Shown here piece after piece: positions 41,046-48,576 of a stretch of DNA of 64,000 bases. The notes below the pieces were generated by a model. That model ran no database searches. It saw only the letters and a list, made by a program, of their open reading frames with translations, and had not been told where the DNA came from. The DNA is taken from positions 1 to 64,000 of IMG/VR virus record IMGVR_UViG_3300020439_002657, one strand, 5' to 3'. This DNA is from a virus. Position 1 is the first letter of the stretch, and every line of letters starts with the position of its first letter. Position numbers and translations under genes: made by a program.

Positions 41046-41819
41046 TTATGCGAAAGGGCGCCAGGTACTCCCATCGTTAGACCAGTAGAGATAATTTCCA
41101 TCCTGCCGGAAGAATACCTGGTTTCCTGGAGGACCTGGAAGACTCGTTCGGATAAAGTTTTTCAGATCATCCGCCGACTGCCGTTCTGCTATTTCCGTTG
41201 ATAGTTCGCTGAAAAGCTGGGAAATATTGTCGGTCACGGTAATCAGATCAAAGTCCGTCTGGATCTGGAGCTGGACATCGTCAATCGCCTGAAATGCGGC
41301 CAGCTTTTGATATCTTAAAAGCTCAAACCGGCCCGGGGTGACAGCCGGGTAGCTGGCCGACGTATTGTATTTCTCGTAGACTTTGATCCCGAATCTTTTT
41401 CGGGTCGGGCTCATGGCAGGATCCGCTTCCTCTGTGGCAGCGTTCCAGAAGTCGCGGGCCTCCTCGTCCACAATCTCTTCCACAAATTCGCATTCATAGA
41501 TGCCATAGTGGGCTTCCGGGGTCGGCGTCAAAGTGGTCGGGGCTATTTGAAAGACTGCCTCTTCCGTGATAATGACACCACGCTGAACGGTTATTTCCGT
41601 AGAGGTAAATGAAGGTGGCTTGAATCCCAGATAGCAAGTGTCCGTTAGATCCTTGCCAATGATCGCTCTTGCAACCAGGGTTGCGATTTTAAGCTGAGAA
41701 CCCTCGAAGTTCACTCCGGTCGCCGTGTTAATGTCATCAGACTCAATCTTTCTGAGCGGTTCCACATAGAGGATCTTAACTTCATTATCTTGAGAGGGGA
41801 TTTCCACCGTTGTCATCAA
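41046..41819 (-). CDS. baseplate-fibre linker-like protein
   Basis: The 257-residue protein has a beta-rich N-terminal two-thirds and a coiled-coil segment (about 185-215, L-S-T-E-I-A-E-R-Q-S-A-D-D-L). It ends in a short tip with L-P-G-P-P-G-N-Q-V-F-F-R, Q-D-G-N-Y-L-Y-W and W-R-P-F-A, as in many fibre-like proteins. It follows the baseplate I-like gene with a four-base overlap, so a fibre attachment role is likely. Confidence 0.55.
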   Translation of the reverse strand: MMTTVEIPSQDNEVKILYVEPLRKIESDDINTATGVNFEGSQLKIATLVARAIIGKDLTDTCYLGFKPPSFTSTEITVQRGVIITEEAVFQIAPTTLTPTPEAHYGIYECEFVEEIVDEEARDFWNAATEEADPAMSPTRKRFGIKVYEKYNTSASYPAVTPGRFELLRYQKLAAFQAIDDVQLQIQTDFDLITVTDNISQLFSELSTEIAERQSADDLKNFIRTSLPGPPGNQVFFRQDGNYLYWSNDGSTWRPFA

Positions 41820-42403
41820 TAGACTCCTGCGTAGACCGCGAATCCGGCGGCCAGGGTATCATACAATTTCTTCTTAATCTCGGAGCCGATATGGTCCGGA
41901 TCCTTTACGTAGACATAGATTGAGTTGGTACCGAACGTAAGAACTGAGCTCGCCATACGAACTTTCGTCTTTTTGGGGTCCTGAACACCCACATTGTAGT
42001 AACAAACATCCAGGAATGCCCCGACCTGTGCGCAGCCGAAGACCTGATACTTTGGCTCCGGAAAGATGCTCACCAGTGCCGGTCGGGCTGAGCTTACGGA
42101 GAGGATGCGGCCAATCATGTATCCGATGAAGTCTTCATCGGACATCGATGAAGGTCGCGGTATCCCATAGATATCCGCCCACTTTCGTAGAAATATTCCC
42201 CGCGCATTCCGAAGATCCACTTCATGCACGGCCCGCCGTTGGAAGCGGAGGTGCCATTCGATACTGTTTTCAATAGCACCCTTGTTAATATCGTTGATTG
42301 CCTGGACCGGATCCAGTTCGTTCCTGTTCGGATCGCCGACCAGGTCACGAAACACAGGTCCGGTTTGATTAAAGAAGGGCAGTAGCTGAAAGATTTCGCT
42401 CAC
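41816..42403 (-). CDS. baseplate protein, tail protein I-like
   Basis: The 195-residue protein has the arrangement of gpI/DUF2612-type baseplate proteins. A region with L-R-K-W-A-D-I-Y-G-I-P-R-P (about 75-87) is followed by D-E-D-F-I-G-Y-M-I-G-R-I-L. The C-terminal half then alternates beta strands and ends in a helix. It overlaps the baseplate J stop by four bases, the usual J-I gene order. Confidence 0.65.
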   Translation of the reverse strand: MSEIFQLLPFFNQTGPVFRDLVGDPNRNELDPVQAINDINKGAIENSIEWHLRFQRRAVHEVDLRNARGIFLRKWADIYGIPRPSSMSDEDFIGYMIGRILSVSSARPALVSIFPEPKYQVFGCAQVGAFLDVCYYNVGVQDPKKTKVRMASSVLTFGTNSIYVYVKDPDHIGSEIKKKLYDTLAAGFAVYAGVY

Positions 42404-43548
42404 TCGGGGACCTCCCGAGGCAGCGCGGTTCCCGAAATAGTTCCCCCGGAGGCCCCTCCGATCCGTGGCAGGTCTTGATCTTGAATCACGATATCTGATC
42501 CTGGAGACAGTAGATTCAATCTCAGGATATCTGGATGAGCCGTTAGCATCCGGGCCTGAAGCGTTTCGAATAGCACGTCCTGGCCGATAGGAAGGGAGTT
42601 GATATATCCGATTGCCGCCTGCTCAATTTTCTCTTCCGCTTCCTGGTCTGTCAGGGAGCTTCCTTCTACAAGGACGTATTCATAGGATACATTAACGGCC
42701 GTCACCTCAACCGAGCCAACGTAGACTCTGGCCCCACCCGCCGCATACCCCAGGTAGTCTGGATGGTTCAGTTCGCCGACGACTACCTTCTTCACTTCAT
42801 CAAGCAACGATTGTGGAGGGCTCGAGGTTCCATCCGACACATAGACATTGACCCATCCGGTCTGAGGCAAAAGAGAAATAGGGTTGATGTTGTCGTTTAC
42901 TACGGCTCCGGCCACACCGGGGATAGAAATGACCGCATTGTATATACCCCGCAGGGTGCTACGGCCCAGGTTGTTGATGAAATCCCTGAATCGACCAGCT
43001 CGCGATTCCTCCGTCTCAAGCTGGGTGCCTCCCTCAAAAGGGGCCGGATTCCAGACCCGGGTTCCGGGTTCGATCTGAGGGGATATCGTTCCACGACCAT
43101 CCAGGGTATCGATCTCCCCGGCGCGAATATTTCCGGAAACGCCGGGCTCTATGGCCCGGGCTTCTACCAGAACCACATTCTGGCCGACGGGAAGCGTAAT
43201 AGGTTCCACGGTCTCAAACCGCAGACCGAAAAGATCGATCGTAAAGATCGGATAATTGATTGCCTGGGTATGTCCGGATTTCTCCAGGCGGAGCAGTCCG
43301 GTTGCCTTTAGCCCCGGGAGGAGGGGAAAGCCAAACACTTCATAGACGGCATTTACAGCTTCCGCCTCGAAGCCCTGTAGTGTTTCCCGGTCTCCCCGGG
43401 CCAGGACGATGGCGATACCTTCCAGCAATGAGCCAATGCGGGATCCGGGACCGAAGTTGGACAGGCGCGAAGCTCTGGAGATCAGGTAGTTGACGAGTGC
43501 CTGGCGGTACTCTACGTCCGCACGCGGGATATATCTGCTCAGCGCCAT
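42400..43548 (-). CDS. baseplate J-like protein
   Basis: The 382-residue protein matches baseplate J family patterns. An N-terminal helical part has G-S-R-I-G-S-L-L-E-G (about 36-45). A beta domain follows with R-A-I-E-P-G-V-S-G-N-I-R-A-G-E-I (about 150-165). A later segment has S-I-P-G-V-A-G-A-V-V-N-D-N and V-N-V-Y-V-S-D-G. It forms the baseplate wedge of contractile tails. It heads the long baseplate-capsid block and is divergent from the LysM-gp25 gene. Confidence 0.82.
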   Translation of the reverse strand: MALSRYIPRADVEYRQALVNYLISRASRLSNFGPGSRIGSLLEGIAIVLARGDRETLQGFEAEAVNAVYEVFGFPLLPGLKATGLLRLEKSGHTQAINYPIFTIDLFGLRFETVEPITLPVGQNVVLVEARAIEPGVSGNIRAGEIDTLDGRGTISPQIEPGTRVWNPAPFEGGTQLETEESRAGRFRDFINNLGRSTLRGIYNAVISIPGVAGAVVNDNINPISLLPQTGWVNVYVSDGTSSPPQSLLDEVKKVVVGELNHPDYLGYAAGGARVYVGSVEVTAVNVSYEYVLVEGSSLTDQEAEEKIEQAAIGYINSLPIGQDVLFETLQARMLTAHPDILRLNLLSPGSDIVIQDQDLPRIGGASGGTISGTALPREVPE

Positions 43549-43576
43549 TGCGCCCGATAATAATACGCTATATTTT

Positions 43577-43582
43577 CATCGG
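43577..43582 (-). promoter_or_regulatory. late-promoter motif CCGATG for the baseplate J operon
   Basis: CCGATG on the minus strand, 28 bases before the ATG at 43548, the longest spacing of the set. It is part of a larger inverted repeat, GCCCGAT (43552-43558) and ATCGGGC (43578-43584). Confidence 0.5.
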
Positions 43583-43603
43583 GCAAACGGCTCGCTGCGT
43601 GGA

Positions 43604-43609
43604 CCGATG
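43604..43609 (+). promoter_or_regulatory. late-promoter motif CCGATG for the LysM-gp25 operon
   Basis: ACCGATGG, exactly 25 bases before the GTG at 43635. CAAA (43584-43587) lies 16 bases upstream, the sigma-28 minus-35 position. Confidence 0.7.
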
Positions 43610-43634
43610 GAGCCTGCAACTATAGACTCAATCC

Positions 43635-45515
43635 GTGGCCGAGAATCTGTTCTCATTCGAACTCAGATCCCGAAAGGACAACGGACAGCCTTCCAGCGAA
43701 ACCCTGGGAGAATATTTCCTGTTGAACGGGCCAGTCCGCTACTCCGAGCAATACAAATTTCGGGTCCGCACAATGCCCACCTTCGGTCATCGCGGGTCCT
43801 CCACGGTGGATTACGGCCCGGACAATAACATACTTTCCCTGGAAGGCGAGTTTCACATTCACTTTCTGGCTCGACCGCCCCAGGGCTCCGAAGGTGGATC
43901 CTTCCTGGATCGTTTCGATGATGGAGAGGAAGGCCTGGGATTCGGCGATGTTACTGAAGGTGCCAAGTCAATCTATGACGATGCAAAGGGGCTCGTAACA
44001 GATTACTCGGGAACCGCCAAGAGACTATATGATCGCTCCGTGGGATACATGGAAAGGGTCATTCCGGTACCGGGGATGGGGGGTCTCCGGTCCGGGGAGA
44101 TGGAGTTCTTTGATTTCCTGGCAATCATGTCCGGGGTATGGGATGAGAAGATTCTCTATGAACCGGAGGATAAGCAGGCAGCCGCAATTCTCACAAAATT
44201 CAAGGAGAAGAAAGATCCGTTCAGCTATTCCAACTTTGCTTTAATGTTCCACGATTACGCAAGGCGGCGCCATGTGGAAGTGGTAGTGCAGCCCGATGGT
44301 TTCAAGATTTCTCGAAGCACTCAGGATACGAACACTTACAAGTGGGAAATCGGATTGGTCGTCATACAGGACGAAAAGGACACTGCTTTCGAGCTGCCCA
44401 ACAAGCTCGAAAGGTACTTCAATGCAAATTTTGAAGCTGGAATCGGCGGGGTCATGCAGGACTTGAAGGACATCGTCAACTTCCCGACAGAGCTATCAGG
44501 CCGGTTCCTCCGAATGTCGGGTGCCTTCAAGAACCTTTCCCGGATCGGAACCGAGCTTCAGAATTCGTGGGATACGATGCGGGGAGTCTTTTCAAGCGAT
44601 GGCCGACTGGCATCAAACAACTTCACCGAAGCGTTTGCCAACGTAGGGCGGAGCTTTCGGGAAGAGCCAGAGGAGCAAAATGCAATTCAGCAGGCCAATT
44701 CTGCGAGAGCCGAGTTCCAGCGCCGTCTCCGGGAAATGGCCCAGGAAATTCAGGCTGCCATGGATGAGCTCGGACTGATTACCGTTTCTCCCAACCAACC
44801 ACTGGAATCCTATGCGGCAACCCCGGAATCAAACTTTGAATCGTTGATAGAAATACCGTACTATGAGCAACTGCTGGAGGCGAAATCAGCGGTGATTGAT
44901 CTGGAGGCCTATATAAAGAAGGCCGCGACAGACAATCAGTACATCATCCACAAAGCCATAGGTGGAGACACCTGGGAATCGCTCGCAGAGAAGTACATGC
45001 AGGATCCTGATCTGGGTTCCGCACTGGCTGCTTATAATCGGAAGAGAAGGGGGCAGGGCATCGTAAGCGAATCGATTAAGATTCCCTACGGGCATAACCT
45101 CCAGGTGTGGGCCTCCCAACCGGCCAGTCCGACGAATGCCGATATTGAACGGGGAGTCCTGGGGGAAGACCTGGCGCTGACGGACCAGAGGGACTTCGCC
45201 GTTGCTGCAAACGGAGATCTGGATGTGGTCGAGGGTGAGCCCGCGTTGATGAACAATGTGATCGACCAGATCGATACGCCGGAGGGTGGGCTTCCCATGT
45301 ATCCTGATTTTGGCAACCCCGCAAAGATAGGGGAAGTCCAGGAGAATTTCTTCAAAGACCGTTACATAGACCGGCTCCTGGCAAAGATAGAGGCAGACCC
45401 CCGGATTCGGTCTACGCGAATAACCGGGATCCGCCAGGATGGGAACTCTCTCGTCTATCTTGTCGGGGTGACCTCCATAAACGGCAATCGAACTTTCTTC
45501 CTGGAGGTCTTCTGA
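43635..45515 (+). CDS. baseplate fusion protein: LysM domain plus gp25-like wedge
   Basis: The 626-residue protein starts at a GTG. The N-terminal two-thirds include a beta domain with T-F-G-H-R-G-S-S-T-V and a coiled coil (about 345-380). Residues about 435-485 form a LysM-like domain (H-K-A-I-G-G-D-T-W-E-S-L-A-E-K-Y), which in baseplates binds the tube or murein. The last ~120 residues are gp25-like (D-L-A-L-T-D-Q-R-D-F near 513, later Y-P-D-F-G-N-P near 557 and I-E-A-D-P-R-I-R-S near 590). These are normally separate genes. The late motif 25 bases before the GTG supports this start. Confidence 0.7.
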   Translation: MAENLFSFELRSRKDNGQPSSETLGEYFLLNGPVRYSEQYKFRVRTMPTFGHRGSSTVDYGPDNNILSLEGEFHIHFLARPPQGSEGGSFLDRFDDGEEGLGFGDVTEGAKSIYDDAKGLVTDYSGTAKRLYDRSVGYMERVIPVPGMGGLRSGEMEFFDFLAIMSGVWDEKILYEPEDKQAAAILTKFKEKKDPFSYSNFALMFHDYARRRHVEVVVQPDGFKISRSTQDTNTYKWEIGLVVIQDEKDTAFELPNKLERYFNANFEAGIGGVMQDLKDIVNFPTELSGRFLRMSGAFKNLSRIGTELQNSWDTMRGVFSSDGRLASNNFTEAFANVGRSFREEPEEQNAIQQANSARAEFQRRLREMAQEIQAAMDELGLITVSPNQPLESYAATPESNFESLIEIPYYEQLLEAKSAVIDLEAYIKKAATDNQYIIHKAIGGDTWESLAEKYMQDPDLGSALAAYNRKRRGQGIVSESIKIPYGHNLQVWASQPASPTNADIERGVLGEDLALTDQRDFAVAANGDLDVVEGEPALMNNVIDQIDTPEGGLPMYPDFGNPAKIGEVQENFFKDRYIDRLLAKIEADPRIRSTRITGIRQDGNSLVYLVGVTSINGNRTFFLEVF

Positions 45516-46174
45516 TGGGTATGATCGACGAGCGTCCCATTGGAATAGGCCTCAAGGCGCTGGCCGCTCCACTGACCCGTCGGGGCGCACCGGCGCTCTG
45601 GGGATACATCGATGAAGTGAAGAGTCGCTTCCGCTGCAATGTTCAGACCCTTTCGGGAGATTATCTGGAAAACGTATTGCTCCCGGGTGGCTCGGTTATT
45701 GATGCGCAAGCCAAAGGCCGACTGGCCGAGTTCCGGAAGGGCCAGAGAGTCCTCATCGATTTCGTCGGGGGTTCCCCTGAAAACCCGGTGGTCGTGAACT
45801 GGTATCCTACACCTGGGCAGGAGAAGCATTCTAAGGATCTGGAGCAATTCGAGAAATCGCCGGACTCTGGAACCTTTGCCGGACCCGGGGACAGCGAAGA
45901 CTTCAGTGACTTTCATCCTTCTGGATGGAGTGTCCGTTACCAGGATGAAGAGTATATAATCAAAAAGGGAACTGAGACAGTCTTTAAGATCGATTTCTCC
46001 AACGATGAAATTACAATCAAGACGGATAATGTGCGCATAGAGGGTGACCTGGATGTGACCGGCGAGGTCACCTGGAAGAAAGGCACTCCGGAAGAAATGC
46101 CTGCATCCAAACACGGGCACCTCAAAGCATCGTTCCCTGGCCCAGCTTCGAAGCCTATGCAGGTAGGACCGTAG
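45515..46174 (+). CDS. baseplate spike protein (gpV/gp45-like)
   Basis: The 219-residue protein has an OB-like N-terminal domain (about 25-115). A linker leads to a repetitive beta stretch (about 165-200, F-K-I-D-F-S-N-D-E-I-T-I-K-T-D) typical of the spike beta-helix. The end H-G-H-L-K-A-S-F-P-G-P-A resembles the metal-binding tip seen in such spikes. It overlaps the LysM-gp25 stop by one base. It would form the membrane-piercing tip. Confidence 0.75.
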   Translation: MGMIDERPIGIGLKALAAPLTRRGAPALWGYIDEVKSRFRCNVQTLSGDYLENVLLPGGSVIDAQAKGRLAEFRKGQRVLIDFVGGSPENPVVVNWYPTPGQEKHSKDLEQFEKSPDSGTFAGPGDSEDFSDFHPSGWSVRYQDEEYIIKKGTETVFKIDFSNDEITIKTDNVRIEGDLDVTGEVTWKKGTPEEMPASKHGHLKASFPGPASKPMQVGP

Positions 46175-46189
46175 CAAAAGGAGGATCCA

Positions 46190-46408
46190 ATGGCAGACAA
46201 GGCGACCTTTGAATCTGAACTGAATGCCCTAATGAAGAGGGATGATATCGAGACCGTAGAACAATTCAACGCCGAATATGCAGCCATTGTAGAGCGGTTC
46301 ATCAAGTCCGGGACGGTTACTGTCACGGTGAATGGCCAGACTGATGCGCATGCTGCTGGAGCTCCGGCAACAATTACAGATCAGCCGGGGGAGGGGAGCT
46401 GGAGCTAA
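46190..46408 (+). CDS. small protein after the spike gene
   Basis: The 72-residue protein has a helical N-terminus (M-A-D-K-A-T-F-E-S-E-L-N-A-L-M) and a short beta/Gly-rich tail. AAAGGAGG precedes the start at good spacing. It is the last gene of the plus-strand baseplate operon and converges with the membrane-protein gene. No family was recognised. Confidence 0.6.
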   Translation: MADKATFESELNALMKRDDIETVEQFNAEYAAIVERFIKSGTVTVTVNGQTDAHAAGAPATITDQPGEGSWS

Positions 46409-46417
46409 CAAACAGAG

Positions 46418-47377
46418 TCATCGGTTCCGCTTCTTAGTGGTTTTCTTTTTGGTCGCTTCCTTAGGACGTTGCGTAGAATCCGTGAACGGCATTCTCTTCC
46501 AGAGTCGCGCTGCTATGCCGAGGACAGTCCGATACAAATCTCTCCCCTTCATCTTCACTCGTTCTTGGATAGCCTGAAGCCACAGGCGGAATTTTCCAAG
46601 CGGCAATTGAAAACCAGTGGCCTCTGCAGCCTGCTCTAAGGTGACAGCTTTGGCTTCAAACAAGCGAAGTATCACAGCGGCGTTGGAAAAATCTGGGATT
46701 CGACTATAACCTGAGGAGATGCTTTGCAGAAAACTGCGGAGCTCAAACTGCGTGATAGTAGAAATCTTTTCGACTGGTATAATGGTAGTGTTTGGCCCAG
46801 AAGGCCGTGGACTATGGAAGTACTGGACCCCCGCACCTTTGCCAGACTGCCTTCTCCCACTAAATATGACTTGAATGGCGATACTCGGACTGGGTTCGTC
46901 TGGATCGTCACCACCCGTAATAAATGTCCCAATGTAGACCTGGTTGTTTTCCGTTGTAACAATATAGGCTGCGTTCGGCTCAAGCAACTGCAACGGATCC
47001 CGATCCCCGGGCAAATGTTTGATACGAAAAAAGAAACGAATCAGGTCGGCGACGTGGCGTTGCTGCGAAAGAACAATACTGATCTGAATGCAATAAGCAA
47101 GGCCAATGGCGACGAAGAATGAGCCTATATAGGAAGGGAGGTATGGTCGAGCACCAAATAATTCAGCTACGGTGTCCTGTGCAATAGAAACCAACTCCGG
47201 ATATCGACTCTTAAGAACTGTGTATATAAGCCATCGCGAAATTGCGAAAGAAAGAGCTCCTAGCAGTCCGGCAAGGAGCAAATAGTCCCACCCCGTCTTG
47301 GTTCGGTCTCTACGAATGAATCGAAGGACCAAGAGGCATGTCACACCAGGAAGCCCGAGGGCGATTATTTCGTTCAT
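46418..47377 (-). CDS. membrane protein, DUF6338-like, with basic tail
   Basis: The 319-residue protein has three hydrophobic segments (about 3-20, 30-50, 80-102). A soluble part follows with Y-I-V-T-T-E-N-N-Q-V-Y-I-G (about 135-147), and the C-terminus is extremely basic (K-E-A-T-K-K-K-T-T-K-K-R-N-R). The N-terminal pattern is reminiscent of DUF6338, whose role is unknown to me. It overlaps the small upstream gene by four bases, forming a two-gene accessory unit on the minus strand, possibly a superinfection exclusion or defence pair. Confidence 0.5.
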   Translation of the reverse strand: MNEIIALGLPGVTCLLVLRFIRRDRTKTGWDYLLLAGLLGALSFAISRWLIYTVLKSRYPELVSIAQDTVAELFGARPYLPSYIGSFFVAIGLAYCIQISIVLSQQRHVADLIRFFFRIKHLPGDRDPLQLLEPNAAYIVTTENNQVYIGTFITGGDDPDEPSPSIAIQVIFSGRRQSGKGAGVQYFHSPRPSGPNTTIIPVEKISTITQFELRSFLQSISSGYSRIPDFSNAAVILRLFEAKAVTLEQAAEATGFQLPLGKFRLWLQAIQERVKMKGRDLYRTVLGIAARLWKRMPFTDSTQRPKEATKKKTTKKRNR

Positions 47378-47655
47378 CCACTTTTCATTTCAGCCGCGAC
47401 TTTCTTCCTGGCCTTAGAAGTCGTTGTATCGGAATGGTGCTGAGCTTTTTCGAAAGAATTCGCCATGAGTTCTGCAAGAGCTTCAGTATCCTTGATTTGG
47501 TGTTCGTCCAGATACCGTTGAATGTCCTTTTCAATTTCGGACGCACGGGATTTCGCAATAGCTTCCCTCATAGAATTAAATGCTAGGTGCTGGGACTCTT
47601 GGACGGAATGCGCCAAGCCCCGGACAGCTCGTATTATTTCTTTTAGCTCAATCAT
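47374..47655 (-). CDS. small helical partner of the membrane protein
   Basis: From the ATG at 47655 (GGAGGG upstream) it encodes 93 residues, mostly helical: E-I-I-R-A-V-R-G-L-A-H-S-V, later K-D-I-Q-R-Y-L-D-E-H. The C-terminus is basic. The stop overlaps the membrane-protein ATG (ATGA), so the two are coupled. No family was recognised. Confidence 0.6.
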   Translation of the reverse strand: MIELKEIIRAVRGLAHSVQESQHLAFNSMREAIAKSRASEIEKDIQRYLDEHQIKDTEALAELMANSFEKAQHHSDTTTSKARKKVAAEMKSG

Positions 47656-47685
47656 CGTACCCTCCGTTTTCCACCACCTTACCAA

Positions 47686-47967
47686 GGTAGCCTACAACTG
47701 AGACATTCCGCAAGGACAAAAGCTCTAATGGCCGAAAAGGTGCCGACGGGCCTTTCCGCAAGAAGCCCACAGGCACCCCTGCTACTGAAGCATTGACTCC
47801 CGATAATGCTAATTATGTCTCATTTCTATTGATACGGAGCGTACATCCACCAGAAATCAAAGGGTTTGGCCTGAATCTCCCAGAAAAAGACCTCACAGTT
47901 GGCAAATTCGGAAATTTTCCCGAATTTTTTAATTGCAATTCTCGGAAGAAATCCTCCGGTTGAATTC
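47686..47967. other. intergenic region before the XRE-ImmA unit
   Basis: No gene is supported here. A possible plus-strand promoter near 47795-47820 (TTGACT followed by AT-rich sequence, including TCCCGATAATG) could serve the next two genes. Confidence 0.4.
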
Positions 47968-48576
47968 ATGCAGACCGCTCTTACGCTCAACGAAGCCATG
48001 AAGATTATCAAGGAGGATGTCAGCCCAACGCTTTGTCGAGAGCTTTCGACGCGCTTGAGCCAAATCTACCTTGATCGGCAACAGGCTGCCCACGAGCGGA
48101 GAGAGGCTAATCTACCGTACAACGCAATATGGCTGGAACATCATGACCGGGCACAGAGAGCCTTCCAAATTGCCCTCAAAGCGGGCGGCTACAAAACCGA
48201 GCACTCATCAAATGGTAACTTATGGAACTACGTCTATGGAAAGGGATCGGAAACTAGAATTATGCTGCATTTCTCTTCTCGCCGAAATCAGACTCTACGG
48301 TTTTTCGGCGTCCACCGAGCGGAACCCTTATTCAGCCCCGATGACATCTATTTTGAAGGCCTACTGCCTGTAGTTCTGAATGCTGTTCCCCAGAAAAGCG
48401 GATATTTGCGCGTCGAACCGTCCCTTTATGACCTGGAATCTGGACAGTTTTTAGGCATCCACACCAAATCTGTGGAGTCCCTCCGGCCTCGTTACTTGGA
48501 AGCAACATCGAGTACCCTCACACCTGCACCCAAACTGAAGTCCCGTGAAGCAGAGGAGGATGTTAGTGCGACCTGA
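47968..48576 (+). CDS. unknown protein coupled to the XRE-ImmA gene
   Basis: With the ATG at 47968 the product has 202 residues: a helical N-terminus (A-L-T-L-N-E-A-M-K-I-I-K-E-D) and a beta-rich middle with L-W-N-Y-V-Y-G and I-M-L-H-F-S-S-R-R. The start is uncertain; a TTG at 47899 would add 23 residues. It overlaps the metalloprotease gene by 11 bases. XRE-ImmA proteins often control or degrade a regulator or toxin encoded beside them, so this may be the regulated partner. No family was recognised. Confidence 0.55.
   Translation: MQTALTLNEAMKIIKEDVSPTLCRELSTRLSQIYLDRQQAAHERREANLPYNAIWLEHHDRAQRAFQIALKAGGYKTEHSSNGNLWNYVYGKGSETRIMLHFSSRRNQTLRFFGVHRAEPLFSPDDIYFEGLLPVVLNAVPQKSGYLRVEPSLYDLESGQFLGIHTKSVESLRPRYLEATSSTLTPAPKLKSREAEEDVSAT

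Noticed and set aside
45455-46177. 240-codon minus-strand frame opposite the spike gene
   Set aside because: The plus frame has spike features and operon coupling; the minus frame has neither.
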